Origin: Theodoxus fluviatilis
Taxonomy: Eukaryota > Mollusca > Gastropoda > Cycloneritida > Neritidae
Direction of reading: 5' to 3'
DNA length: 64,000 bases
Assembly: GCA_034096865.1 (NCBI GenBank)
Contig: JAWQFJ010000496.1
Coordinates: forward strand, 123,742 to 187,741
Translations under genes and position numbers: made by a program
Notes under the pieces: model-generated
What the model saw: the letters and a program-made list of their open reading frames with translations, nothing else
The model's database searches: none
Told to the model about the DNA's origin: nothing
Shown: in pieces, positions 46,849-57,029 of the stretch
How the letters are laid out: every line of letters starts with the position of its first letter
Numbering within the stretch: position 1 is the first letter of the stretch

Positions 46849-49201
46849 GTTAATTTGTTACATATGATTATGCCTTTTAAAATTCAAGTGTTATAATTTT
46901 AGTCTGAAATGAGTTGAACAGTTTTGAATTTTAGTTTGTGAAATTTTATTCTGTAATCAGATCCACCCAAAAAAAAAATCTATTGATTTCTAGTGCAATT
47001 CAAAATTCATTTTTGTAAGGGCAGCTATTTATGAAAAAGTTGCTGACAATTTAGATTGATGGACCTGAAGTTTTCTTGCAAGATTGGATTGGTTAATTTC
47101 CATATTCATGAATGAGCTCCTATGACTAGAATTCAACAAGACTGGTGTTGTGTACTTTAGCTCATCAAGTTTTAATGACTGAATTTGTATATGTAGATCA
47201 ATCATTTAAAAAAGTAATGAGTCAATCCCAGAGAATGTGTTCCCAGGCCACAAGGAAGAAGTATGAATTTATTCTTAGAATTACATTAATGAAAGGATTT
47301 AAACTGAGGAAACTTAATTGCAGAAAAATTAGGAGAAGCCCTAGTTAGTTTTTTTTGGAAGGTTGAAAGTTGTGTCAGTAATTTGTCCTACAAGAATCAA
47401 TCAACCTAACGAGCTGGAACCTACTGGACCTGCACAGTGAACTAGGCAGCGCTCACAGGGGGCGTTGTTTGTTCTGAACTGCTTGACTGGAACCTGATCT
47501 GTGCAGTGCCTTGTAGCAGCAATGTTACAACTATAGACTCAGACCCAATGTTCTACTGATGGAGGAATCATCCCTGGTGTCGGACTCAGTGCTGAGGTGC
47601 TCTAGAACTCTAGAGAAGGCCAGGACGTGGGGATGAATCTGGTAGATGGCGACAAGTGCAGTGGTGTTGATATCCTGAATTAATGTTCCTTTCATGAAAT
47701 CCACATGTCAAATTTTGTTATTTGCCTGAAGCTTTATCAACTGTCTTGAAATTGTTATGATGTTAAAAATGCTGACTAAAAAAGTACCTTGAGGAAATGT
47801 TAGAGACAGATTCCTTGTACTGAAGACCATTTTCTGAGAATGGCTCGTCCTAAATATGAAGAAGACAGAAATATATGAATTTGTATTTTATCAGTTCTGA
47901 GGTGGCAACAAGATCACTTTAGTAGTTATTCCTTAGCATGTATACTTTTTGAGAGCAATGTTGACTCTTCCAGGGGGCATGTGGTTCTGTGTTAAGTAGG
48001 TTTTCTTTGTAGGTATTCAAACTCGTGTACTCATTCTGCAGTTGTGCATTGCTCTCTGGGCATGTTCAGGTGCTGGCAGGACAAGGGCCAATTCTACCTG
48101 CTTTTGTTTGCCACCACTTCCACTGCTTTACTTAGCACATTATGTTCTCTTTTCTTTGTAGGTTGAAGTGGTGGTTTTTTGCTTTGATTTAAAGGTCGTA
48201 ATTGATGAGTCAGTGATGCTACTGTAGATGAAATCTAAGAATAAAATTTGCAGGGCCTATTAATTGTTGGTGGCCCTTTTGATGTTAAAGAGATAATTTT
48301 TCAACAGAGAGTGATGCTGAAGAGGTAGAATTTCTTAAGAATTAAATGTGCAGGGCTAACTTATCCATCACATATTTTTGTCAAGGCTCTTTGCAGTTAA
48401 CTGTTTATTTCGAAAGCCATTAGGTTTTGCTGAGTTTTGCTAATTATCCTCACAAGCAGCATTAAAAGTAGAGTCTGTTTTGTTTAAATAGGACATAACT
48501 TTTGATTAGAAGTAATTTATATCTCCCTGCACAAAGTTTTGGCAAAATAAGATATGTATCCATTGGTAAAATCTGCTTAGGTTGTCCCTGTAGTTAGAAT
48601 GAAATTTGAATAGATTTTTAGCTTGATAAAATATTTTAAAATCTCTTTGGTAAGCAAAAATGTACCTAGAGAAGAGTGGATAAGTACACATGATTGGTAA
48701 CTGCAGTGAATGCCACTTTGTGCTCAATTATAAGAATTGGGTCTTCAAATAAAGAGATGAAATGGGAACCTGCCAGCACCAGACTTGCCCTCACAGCAAG
48801 AATGAAGAGTTTGTACCTTTTGTAGAAGTAACCGCTTTGAATTGACACATGTGAATGCAAGACTTGTAATTTTGAGAATCGCATCATTAAACCTGATGGG
48901 TCTGTTGGAACCGATAGCACAAAGCTTGCATTGAATGGGGATGATGCAGATTGTGTGCAGGATCTGTGTTTGTTTCTGGTGTCTTATTGGTCCATCAAAG
49001 ACAACATTCAGGTTTTATATCCATTGTGTTATTAAAAAAATACGTTCGAGTGGATGGAAGGCATCCATACCACCATTTCAGGTCTTATAAACACCTTTCT
49101 TTCCGTTTCTTTCTTCCTCTTCAAAAGCCACAGTGCAATGGAGGTCATTAGAGGCTGCACTGAGAACCGACGTAGTCCCTTGTGTTTCATTAAAAAAAAG
49201 A

Positions 49202-49207
49202 AATAAA
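49202..49207 (+). terminator. Poly(A) signal AATAAA (distal candidate)
   Basis: Canonical hexamer with a GU/U-rich stretch about 25-60 bases downstream, at the point where low-complexity repeats resume. This is the best candidate for the 3' end of the ZMIZ transcript. Confidence 0.45.
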
Positions 49208-49230
49208 AATGTGCTCAAAATATGAAGCCT

Positions 49231-49290
49231 GTCCTGTGCTCACTGCTTGCTGATTTTGTTTATTTGTCTTGCTGTACGTGAATGAGTGAG

Positions 49291-49325
<35 letters not shown>

Positions 49326-49891
49326 TTGTCGTTTCCATATATATTTTACTTCATGCCCGTGTTTGATCGTCTTTCTTTCAAAGAAATTTTCTTGATTGGG
49401 AAATCTAGTTTAGTATGACTCTTGGCATGAAAGTGACATCATCAATGCACAAGTTCACAACTCAGAATGGCTCGGATATTGACCGATCATCAGATGGACG
49501 TTTGAGGTGAGTTCACCAGAGGATAGTGATTCGTATCGATAGCTATCAAACGCGTCATGGCGAGCGCTTGCGAAGTCCAAAGCTATTTTTCTACGACTTG
49601 GCCAGGGGCGAACGATAGCACTAAACAAGAAGCATTCTTGCTGTATGAAAATGTTCGCTTGTCTCGCTTCTCCCCACACCTGCAGTCACTCGGACTGGTA
49701 AACTATAAAACGTGTGGTCGCGCGTGTGTGTGTGCGTGTCTTATGTCTGGGAGTAACTAATTGAAGAATACTGACATCTTGAGGAGAAAGGGCTGTGGGG
49801 ATGGAAGCACATGGATAAAGTAGCATCCTGACCCATTCCAGTCGCTCTTTCCCGCAGCGTAGCCAAAGGTCTCCTTCCTATCGTGTATCCT
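49231..49891. other. Gene-free segment with (GT)n
   Basis: A (GT)n run at about 49290-49321 and otherwise unique-looking DNA. No gene is recognised. Confidence 0.5.
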
Positions 49892-50028
49892 CGTGTGGGT
49901 TGGGAGTAAGAATTGTAAAAAGCGAATAACGAGGGGAATTTCTACCTGACATGTTATTAAACGAGCCTGCATGAGTGAATTTCGCGCTCTAAAGCTTGAC
50001 ATGGCCTACACGGCTGATGGGCCGTAAA
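49892..50028 (+). repeat. SINE-like repeat, copy 5 (short, no ATCC tail)
   Basis: A deleted copy: GTGTGGGTTGGGAGTAAGAA start, AAAGCGAATAACGAGGGGAA block and CGGCTGATGGGCCGTAAAC end. It directly precedes copy 6 in the same orientation. Confidence 0.65.
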
Positions 50029-50035
50029 CCTTTGC

Positions 50036-50238
50036 CCCCTGTGGGTTGGGGGTCAGGACAGATCCACCCCGTCTCCCTTCCTATTCTTAATTAAGAGGGG
50101 AACAAAGAGGGACATCGTGTCTTGATTTGCGCTTACTCTAATCAACTATAGTGATCTTCATGATAATGACCTTGCGTATCCTACAAAGGCTTGATAGGTC
50201 GTAAAACTCCATCCATCCATCCATCCATCCATCCATCC
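50036..50238 (+). repeat. SINE-like repeat, copy 6, with (ATCC)n tail
   Basis: CCCTGTGGGTTGGGGGTCAG start, TTGATTTGCGCTTACTCTAA block, GCTTGATAGGTCGTAAAACT block and a (CATC)n tail. Same orientation as the others. Confidence 0.75.
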
Positions 50239-50561
50239 GTACAACTTCATGTCCCCTATCAGGCCATCAATCAGGGATGGGGGCTTGGCTCAGTCTTGGC
50301 TGTGATCCACTATGAACCTTTAATGGACGTTGCAACGTCGCGACATTGGGCAACTGTCCCTACAAACTCCGTGTGTGTGCAGTGGGCCTGACTAGGGAAA
50401 TGCAGTCAACACCAATGTCAGATGGAAATGGGCTTGGAGAAGTGGAGAACGACGTTCACAAAGGGATGTGTGGATGTATATGTTGCTCTCGATCTCTTCG
50501 CAATATCCTGTTGTTCGGGGGTCATCCTATCTTGCGCCGGGAAGTCGATGATCACAAACGC
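50239..50561. other. Short gene-free segment
   Basis: About 320 bp between SINE-like copy 6 and the LTR-like block. Nothing is recognised. Confidence 0.4.
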
Positions 50562-50986
50562 TGATGGTCGTTTTCGATAAACTTTATTCACACACTGGTG
50601 ACAATCAGTAAAGAACTTCGTCGTAACAACTTCACCCTATGCGCAGTGCCGGAGAGGACTCACTCCTTATAAAGGAGGACTCGTTTATCCTCTAGTTAAG
50701 CTCTCACCTTAACTCTGTCGTATCTGCTCTCTCGTGCCTGTGTCTGTCGGGCTTATATACCCTCCACACAGGTTCCAGACACTTCCAGAAAAGCGTACGA
50801 CCCACCCCACTTCCTGGAAATTTCACGAATGACGTCACGTGACAAAGTCAAGACAAATTTAGCCCGACTCAACCACGTGACTGCGCAACGACCTAACGGA
50901 GAGTCTGGATGAAAAAAACCCACGATTGTGCTACGACACACTAGCACCTTCTAGAACCTTCACAACAAATACTCCCGTGCGTGACA
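50562..50986 (-). repeat. LTR-like block (U3-TATA-R-AATAAA layout)
   Basis: Read on the minus strand, this block of about 425 bp begins TGTCACGCACGGGAG and ends GACCATCA. It carries a TATA box (TATATAAG, 50752-50759) and, 164 bases further, AATAAA (50583-50588), the usual order of U3, R and poly(A) signal in an LTR. No target duplication was found, no second LTR is seen nearby and no polypurine tract precedes it. It may be a solo or terminal LTR; the start and end are tentative. Its first 167 bases or so recur inverted at 56863-57029. Confidence 0.45.
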
Positions 50987-51642
50987 AAGCAGGATGAAGT
51001 CGTTGCAACAGTTTTCGAGCAAAACTAATGCCAGCAATTTTTCTGGAGATCAGGTAGAATGTTTTGTCTGTTCACACAAAAAGCAAATAATGATATGTGT
51101 TATGAAAATGATTTTCTTCCCAGGAATAGATATCCAAGACGATAAAATTGTAGTTGAAAATAGCCTTGTTATTTGTGTCAATTTAGCCTGGTTTCCCATG
51201 CACGGTCACTTACAGTCACATTCATTGTAGAGCTGTCCATTTGACTTCTATGAAGGTGCAATTGAGAGAGCTATTGACGAGCAAGATTATCAGCAGACTT
51301 ACGCATTGATTCGCATCTCCTTCCATGTGCTCAGAGATCTCTCGCTGGCAAAGCTGTCGCTAGATGTTCTCAAGGTTTTCTGTTGACAGATTGACTGGCT
51401 TCTGCTGTCTCCAGTTCATCTGGATCACTTGCTCATTAAAACCGATAGTGCAACCACAAGATACATTCCATGCAGCCTTCATATTACAATGGTGAGCAGG
51501 GGAAATACAAATGTCCATGGAAAACAACGGGATACGATTGCAACGCGAAGTGCAGACTTGACGTCAACGGAGCAAAGAAACGAACGCTGCTTAGTCGATC
51601 AATTTTTTTCTCTCTCTCGACCTCATTTACCCTTCTCAACTT
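50820..51642 (-). repeat. Left arm of a large inverted repeat (uninterrupted copy)
   Basis: About 820 bp recur as reverse complement in three pieces of the right arm: 50820-51295 matches 56552-57029, 51285-51320 matches 54141-54176, and 51321-51642 matches about 53652-53963. The match is high by eye (a few per cent differences). The left arm is continuous across both points where the right arm is interrupted, so it shows the state before those insertions. It includes the U3-like part of the LTR-like block. No intact coding frame lies in it. Confidence 0.85.
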
Positions 51643-53369
51643 CAACCCTCGCCCCTCCTTTTCCAGCTCTCAACACCCCCACCCACACCCCTCAATATAG
51701 CCGACACTTCCGCGTCCTCACGCAGATTTTGAGTTAATCTCTCTCGCCCTGCACTCCATACTCGATGTTCCAACTTCCGGGAAGCGGAAAAAAGGTTGTG
51801 TAGAAAGGACATCATACCAGACGAGTTTTTGTTTGTGCTGCTTCTCCTAGCCCCAGCCACTCGCTGCAAGGCAAGCAAAGGTCAATGTGAATCAAAGATC
51901 GATGGCAATCAAACCAACAGATGACACACGGAAGCGTCTTGAACCATACTGACGTTTGAGGGGGTGGGGGGTGGGAGGGAAAGCAAGTTAATGTCTTCGG
52001 TACATCACAGAAAAGTTGCCAAGATTAAAGTTTCATTGCTTTTCGTGATGTTCGTCGCTACTTTATCACAGATACTTACTAGGAGGAGACATCTTTCGTC
52101 TTTTCTGCTCAGACATTTTCTGACGTCAAGCGGCTAAAAATTCCAGACAAAAGAAGAAAAATAAAAATTATGTTCGTCGTCCATGGTATCATGACAACGT
52201 GTGGTTTGAATCTGGAGAGCAGTTCAGTGAGATGAAAGTCTCTCTGTAGCTAAATCAATACAGCAAGTTGTTGGCATTTCTATTGCCTGTACAAGGACAC
52301 AACAGGCTTCCTCCGCGCGAGAAGAGAAAATCGATGACCGTCTTGTCGGGCGGTCAGGCAAGCTTGCTGTCACTGAGACTCACAAACAACACAAAGATGC
52401 TGATTCGCCATAAAAAAGCACGTCCGCCTCTAAGCATCTACACCGGTCAAAGACGCTCCAGGGTCAACCCTCATTTTCGGCATGTTATTCCCCACATCGG
52501 CCTAGCTGGATTTTATCACCTACTTTAATTAGCAGAGAAAGCGAATCTTACGATAATCTATCTGTGTCTCTTTCAAGCATGTGCTTTGGCCAGGGAGAAA
52601 AAAGCATGAACCACGAAAGTAGCAGTTTGGATGCATATGACAGAGCATATCTGGACCGGTGGAAAGCGGGGCATTAGGCATCCCCTTTTTCATTTTCGAA
52701 AATCATTATGCTCTGTAAACAGATACATCAAATTAAACAGAGTAAATAAATTGAGGACGCTAATATTCTAAGAAAAATATTGATTTTCTTTGGTAACTAT
52801 GAAAGTAAATATTTTAAGACAAATTTTATTTCTTACAAAATGAATTTCATGCCCTTGGGGCATTTAAACCCCAGGAAGTCGGGGCATTAGGCCCCACCCT
52901 AAAAGACACGAGTAAGCTTTATCTCATTCAAAACGTAGAAAATAACTTATTTATGCATAAAATCACATAGTAGGAGATAGAAAATCATAATTTTCACCTT
53001 ACTGTAAATTTTTCTGAATGAAAGGATCCAGCCCCAATGCCCCATTGGTAGCACTCTACAGCTCAAGGCAAACAAGGTTAGAGACCAAAGACTCTTTTAA
53101 AACTCTTCCACAAATTTGCTATGATAAAACTTGAATAAAGGTCACAGATAAGAGCTATTTGCCTCAGGTTTTAAAGAATTATGGTTTCTTGAGCCCATTG
53201 ATCAAACGGAATAGAACCCAAGGGACTTAGTCAAACCACCCATTTGTTGACGTTGTAGGGCAATCCAATAAGTTGTATTTGACACCATACATCTAAAAAA
53301 AGTGTATGGTTTCCATTTATTTCCTTGATTTGTATATATATACTTAAAGCAGAAACTGTTGTTTTCTTG
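51643..53369. other. Spacer between the inverted arms
   Basis: AT-rich DNA without a supported gene. It holds several copies of a GGGGCATTARGCCCC-type palindromic motif (52666-52679, 52857-52872, 52881-52895, 53031-53043). The 86-codon frame at 52268-52528 has no known domain. Confidence 0.5.
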
Positions 53370-53650
53370 ACATGATGCTATAGAATCTGATACAGAAACG
53401 TGAAGGGCAATAGGCTCCAATTATATCAGTGACATTTTTAGGATAAATGTATGGAACAGAAAAAGATAAACTTGCTAATTTAGAGTAGAGGTGTATATGT
53501 GTTCCGTCAGTCCTGTTTTGTCTTGTTGACTTAAACTATATATATATAGTTTATCTTTTTCTGTTCCATACATTTATCCTAAAAATGTCACTGATATAAT
53601 TGGAGCCTATTGCCCTTCACGTTTCTGTATCAGATTCTATAGCATCATGT
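53370..53650. repeat. Perfect 103-bp hairpin with 75-bp loop
   Basis: 53370-53472 is the exact reverse complement of 53548-53650 by eye. The loop is 53473-53547 and ends in a TATATATATA run. The outer end of the right arm directly abuts the inverted-repeat copy that begins at 53652. No target duplication flanks it. Confidence 0.88.
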
Positions 53651-53963
53651 AAAGATGAGAAGGGTAAATGAGGTCGAGAGAAGAAAAAAATTGATCGACT
53701 AAGCAGCGTTCGTTTCTTTGCTCCGTTGACGTCAAGTCTGCACTTCGCGTTGCAAGCGTATCCCGTTGTTTTCCATGGACATTTGTATTTCCCCTGCTCA
53801 CCATTGTAATATGAAGGCTGCATGGAATGTATCTTGTGGTTGCACTATCGGTTTTAATGAGCAAGTGATCCAGACGAACTGGAGACAGCAGAAGCCAGTC
53901 AATCTGTCAACAGAAAACCTTGAGAACATCTAGCGACAGCTTTGGCAGCGAGAGATCTCTGAG

Positions 53964-54140
53964 CACATGGACAATTTCTCCTTTGTGGAAAACAGTGTGC
54001 CAGCGCCCTTGGCAGCAGGACACTGGTCTCATTGACTTGAGACACTACACACTGAGAGGCAGCCTCGACATCGGCTGAAGCGCTTTGAGTCTCACTGAGT
54101 GGGAGTATCGCGCGGTATAAGAGTGATTAATAATAATAAA
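53964..54140 (+). mobile_element. Small SINE/LINE-tail-like insertion
   Basis: About 177 bp absent from the left arm. It ends with AGCGCTTTGAGTCTCACTGA followed shortly by GGTATAAGAGTGATTAATAATAATAA, a tail I recognise from mollusc and other invertebrate retroposons (AAGCGCTTTGAG...CGCTATATAA then ATT repeats). No clear target duplication. Confidence 0.5.
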
Positions 54141-54710
54141 GGAGATGCGAAGCAATGCGACAGTCTGCTAATAATCCATTCTAGTAAACTAGAGATTTCG
54201 CCTACCGGCAAAAGTATCTCTAGCACAGTTCACATCACGTGATGGAAGGTTTTTGGCCAATTTATGCAAGCGGAGGTCACACGAGAGGCTTGTGGGATAG
54301 CCGATGTGCTCCCTGACATACGCCGTTAAAGTAGTTCTAAGACTATTTCGCACAAAACTCTTAACTTACTCTTGTTGAGACAACAAACAAGCGTTTATTC
54401 GATACAATAACATGTTTGTGTTGAAATGGAACCAAGGTTTTACATCTGAATGATTTTTGTAAAAAGTGGAGAGAAAAATAGTATCAGAACGAACTATTTT
54501 TGGCGCAAGGCTGTAATGCCAAGTGTCAAGCCTATTACGCATTCATTGCGAACTGTGCCAGAGTCAATCGACCTCTCCCGATTGCGTACTTTCGCGGCCT
54601 GATTTGCGTGTCACGTGGTACACACAAATTGTGCTGGAGGGTTTCCGAGTGCACAGCAGAGTTGAGCGTGGTTGTGATCGTGTTGTTGATGGTGCTTTTC
54701 CAGCGAGAAC

Positions 54711-56130
54711 ATGTCAATACCAGCAGTGAAACAGAAAGAAAAGTATATTGACAGTCTTGATAAGTTATCAAGACTTCGTTATGTTGATAAAATATCAGCT
54801 GTGGGAGGACTAGATCCGTATAAAATTGTTGACTGGTCGGACGATGTAAAGCTTTTCCCCTCTGTAGCAGTTGAGGACATCCATGACTATTTGGTGCACA
54901 GAACCAGTTTCTACACCAGCAAGGCTTTGAAAGCTTTCAAGGCACTGGGTGCTCATAATCAGCACACATCAGGGTGGGTGAAGAGTCTCTTCGTTCACAA
55001 GCCACGAGGGTGTGACAACACAGTGATCACTGCAGAGGTAAGTGGGCCATCATTGGCGTCAGATTGTTTAGCCAGTTTTCAGAGTTTTGTGTTCCTTTCA
55101 CTTGATGCAGCTGCACAAATTTGAACCTTAAAAAGAAAAGATGTATGTGCATATCAAAAGTGAATTAATGTTTGCTCTTTAGAATTAAAAGGTGTATGAA
55201 AACATGCATACATGTGTCAACAGTGAATTGATTTTTCTTGTTTTTTTTTACTTTTAGGTGTACCATTCCCAGAGCCTGTCGGAGAAGCCCCTACAGCCAT
55301 GGGTTATTGCGGAGGCTGATGGTACGATTGTTGCTGCCCACTGTGATTGTATGGCTGGTATTGCTGAGTCGTGCAGTCACGTTGCAGCGTCGTTGTTTGC
55401 TGTTGATGCTGCAGTCCGTCTTCGAGACAGCCAAACACCAACCCAGGTAAAACCCATTTAACAACTTTAAATAAGTGATACAGGTGTGTATGTTATGTGA
55501 CATGTGCAGTGAAGTAGATGTTTATGCCATTTTAACACTTTTCGACCCAAGTAAATATAGGTAAACCAACCTCTGGCGCCCAAGTGAATTAGTAATTTTC
55601 AGTACTTTGACATAAAACGTGGGGTACCTCATAACAAAAGTTGTCAAAACAAAAATTTATTAATTTCAAGGTCGACACTCGTTCTTCACTCTCCTTACTT
55701 ACTCCTGACCGGCTTTCATCAGAATATGACGGATCATACTCGTCCAATTCATTCTCCTTTGGATGCGCTAGATAACAAGCTGAGCTCATTTGCAGGCACT
55801 CGATGCAGAATTTATTTTTATTTAAGTACGTATTGTTTTACATCTACGTATTGAAACGAGCTGAACTCGTTTGCTGGACGCAATGTGTTAAAAGATGAAA
55901 AATTCAATGTTTCTTCTTTTAATATTGTGAAAATTTTGCTTTGTTATATTATGCAGGTGCTTGCTGGGTGGGTTGTTCCTCTAACGAAGGATGTCGTTTA
56001 CGCAACAAAAAAACGACAGCTGGATGCCCTGATCGACGGAACACCAAGCCAGGTCAAAGCAAAAAGAAAACCAGCAGCTGTGCCAGAGACGACACCGGAG
56101 GAACTGCGCACTCTGTATGACTCTATTTAA
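54711..56130 (+). pseudogene. SWIM zinc-finger protein (YqaJ-recombinase-associated), truncated
   Basis: Three exons join in phase 0: 54711-55037 (donor GAG/GTAAGT), 55258-55446 (acceptor TTACTTTTAG, donor CAG/GTAAAA) and 55957-56130 (acceptor TTATGCAG), giving 229 residues. Residues about 75-110 resemble the SFYTSKALKAFKALGAHNQH-type block that precedes SWIM in invertebrate YqaJ proteins. The SWIM finger is CDCMAGIAESCSHVAA with Cys138, Cys140, Cys148 and His150. The block KRQLDALIDGTPSQVKAKRK is also typical of that family. TAA at 56128-56130 stops the frame, yet the same frame continues beyond it with FAKTGFKPAILSLVPEYAAD, which is the next conserved block, to about 56254. So the stop is a disabling mutation or the family member is shortened. 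The YqaJ nuclease itself is missing. Confidence 0.75.
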
Positions 56131-56206
56131 TTTGCAAAAACTGGATTCAAACCAGCAATCTTGTCGCTGGTCCCAGAATATGCTGCGGACTACGAGGCGG
56201 CCACAC

Positions 56207-56410
56207 TCACGAAACTGCCCAAGTGCGAACTGTCTTGTCTGTCACCTCCTTTCTGTTGATCTGTTTGATCCAAAGTCGTCTTCTTTTTGCTGTCAATTCG
56301 CGAATTTGTGACCCCTTGTTAGTAATCACTGTTGGAATCCTATGGTAGGACACACCATTCGTTCGTTTACTACTGTGGGAACAGCCATTCACACAGCAAT
56401 CGTTCGTCAT
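56207..56410 (-). pseudogene. THAP-domain exon, truncated
   Basis: A 67-residue minus-strand frame starts MTNDCCVNGCSHSSKR (the first Cys pair of a C2CH THAP finger: Cys5 or Cys6, and Cys10), followed by SYHRIP (in place of FHRFP, 21-26) and RRRLWIKQINRKE with Trp47. The second half of the finger (Cys-X2-His) is absent, because the frame runs into antisense SWIM/YqaJ-gene sequence at about 56250. THAP domains bind DNA at transposon ends in P, Kolobok and some PHIS elements. I infer the remnant of the transposase gene of this element. Confidence 0.7.
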
Positions 56411-57029
56411 TGTGAAAATGAAAACTTCAAAACACGCGGCTGGCAGTGCATTCAGAGTAACGACCCTCCAGCAAACCCTCCAGGGGCGTGTACACAGAAA
56501 GTGATGACGCGAATCGGGAGAGGTCGATACTACTGACTCGGGTTTACAGAATGCTAATAATCTTGCTCGTCAATAGCTCTCTCAATTGCCCCTTCATTGA
56601 AGTCAAATGGACAGCTCTACATGTAGAATGAATATGACTGTATGTGACCGTGCATGGTAAACCAGGTTAAATTGACACAAATAACAAGGCCATTTTCAAC
56701 TACAATTTTATCGTCTTGGATATCTATTCCTGGGAGTAAAATCATTTTCATAACACATATCATTATTTGTTTGTTGTGAACAGACAAAATATTCTACCTG
56801 ACCTCCAGAAAAATTGCTGGCATTAGTTTTGCTCGAAAACTGGTGCAACGACTTCATCCTGCTTTGTCACGCACGGGAGTATTTGTTGTGAAGGTTCTAG
56901 AAGGTGCTAGTGTGTCGTAGCGAAATCGTTTTGTTTTCATCCAGACTCTCCGTTAGGTCGTTGCGCAGTCACGTGGTTGAGTCGGGCTAAATTTGTCTTG
57001 ATTTTGTCACGTGACGTCATTCGTGAAAT

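Larger units (their letters stand above)
43445..49230 (+). other. ZMIZ: Probable long ZMIZ 3' UTR
   Basis: This 5.8-kb stretch has no recognised gene, no exon and almost none of the microsatellites that fill the rest of the window. That fits a transcribed 3' UTR. Poly(A) signals AATAAA are at 46843-46848 and 49202-49207. The second follows an A-rich run and is followed by a TGTGCTC / TTTGTTTATTTGTCTTG region like a downstream GU/U-rich element. Frames such as 43653-43976, 44550-45029 and minus 45640-45957 show no known domain. Confidence 0.55.
54177..56551. mobile_element. Decayed two-gene DNA transposon (SWIM/YqaJ-type plus THAP)
   Basis: The insertion is defined by comparison with the uninterrupted left arm. 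The sequence TGCTAATAATC is present at both ends (54166-54176 and 56552-56562) and once, as GATTATCAGCA, in the left arm at 51285-51295. That is a target duplication of roughly 8-11 bp. A 16-bp inverted repeat TCGACCTCTCCCGATT lies at 54568-54583 and inverted at 56512-56527. Between these are a + strand SWIM zinc-finger gene and a minus-strand THAP exon whose ends overlap at about 56207-56250. I infer that an element with two convergent genes lost its middle, removing the YqaJ nuclease and the DDE transposase core. From memory, ISL2EU-type elements encode a THAP transposase and a YqaJ-like protein, but the duplication length does not fit that superfamily well. Confidence 0.65.
53652..57029 (+). 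repeat. Right arm of the large inverted repeat (interrupted copy)
   Basis: This is the inverted counterpart of 50820-51642, read on the opposite strand. It is split by a segment at about 53964-54140 and by the transposon remnant at 54177-56551. Homologous pieces are 53652-53963, 54141-54176 and 56552-57029. Confidence 0.82.
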
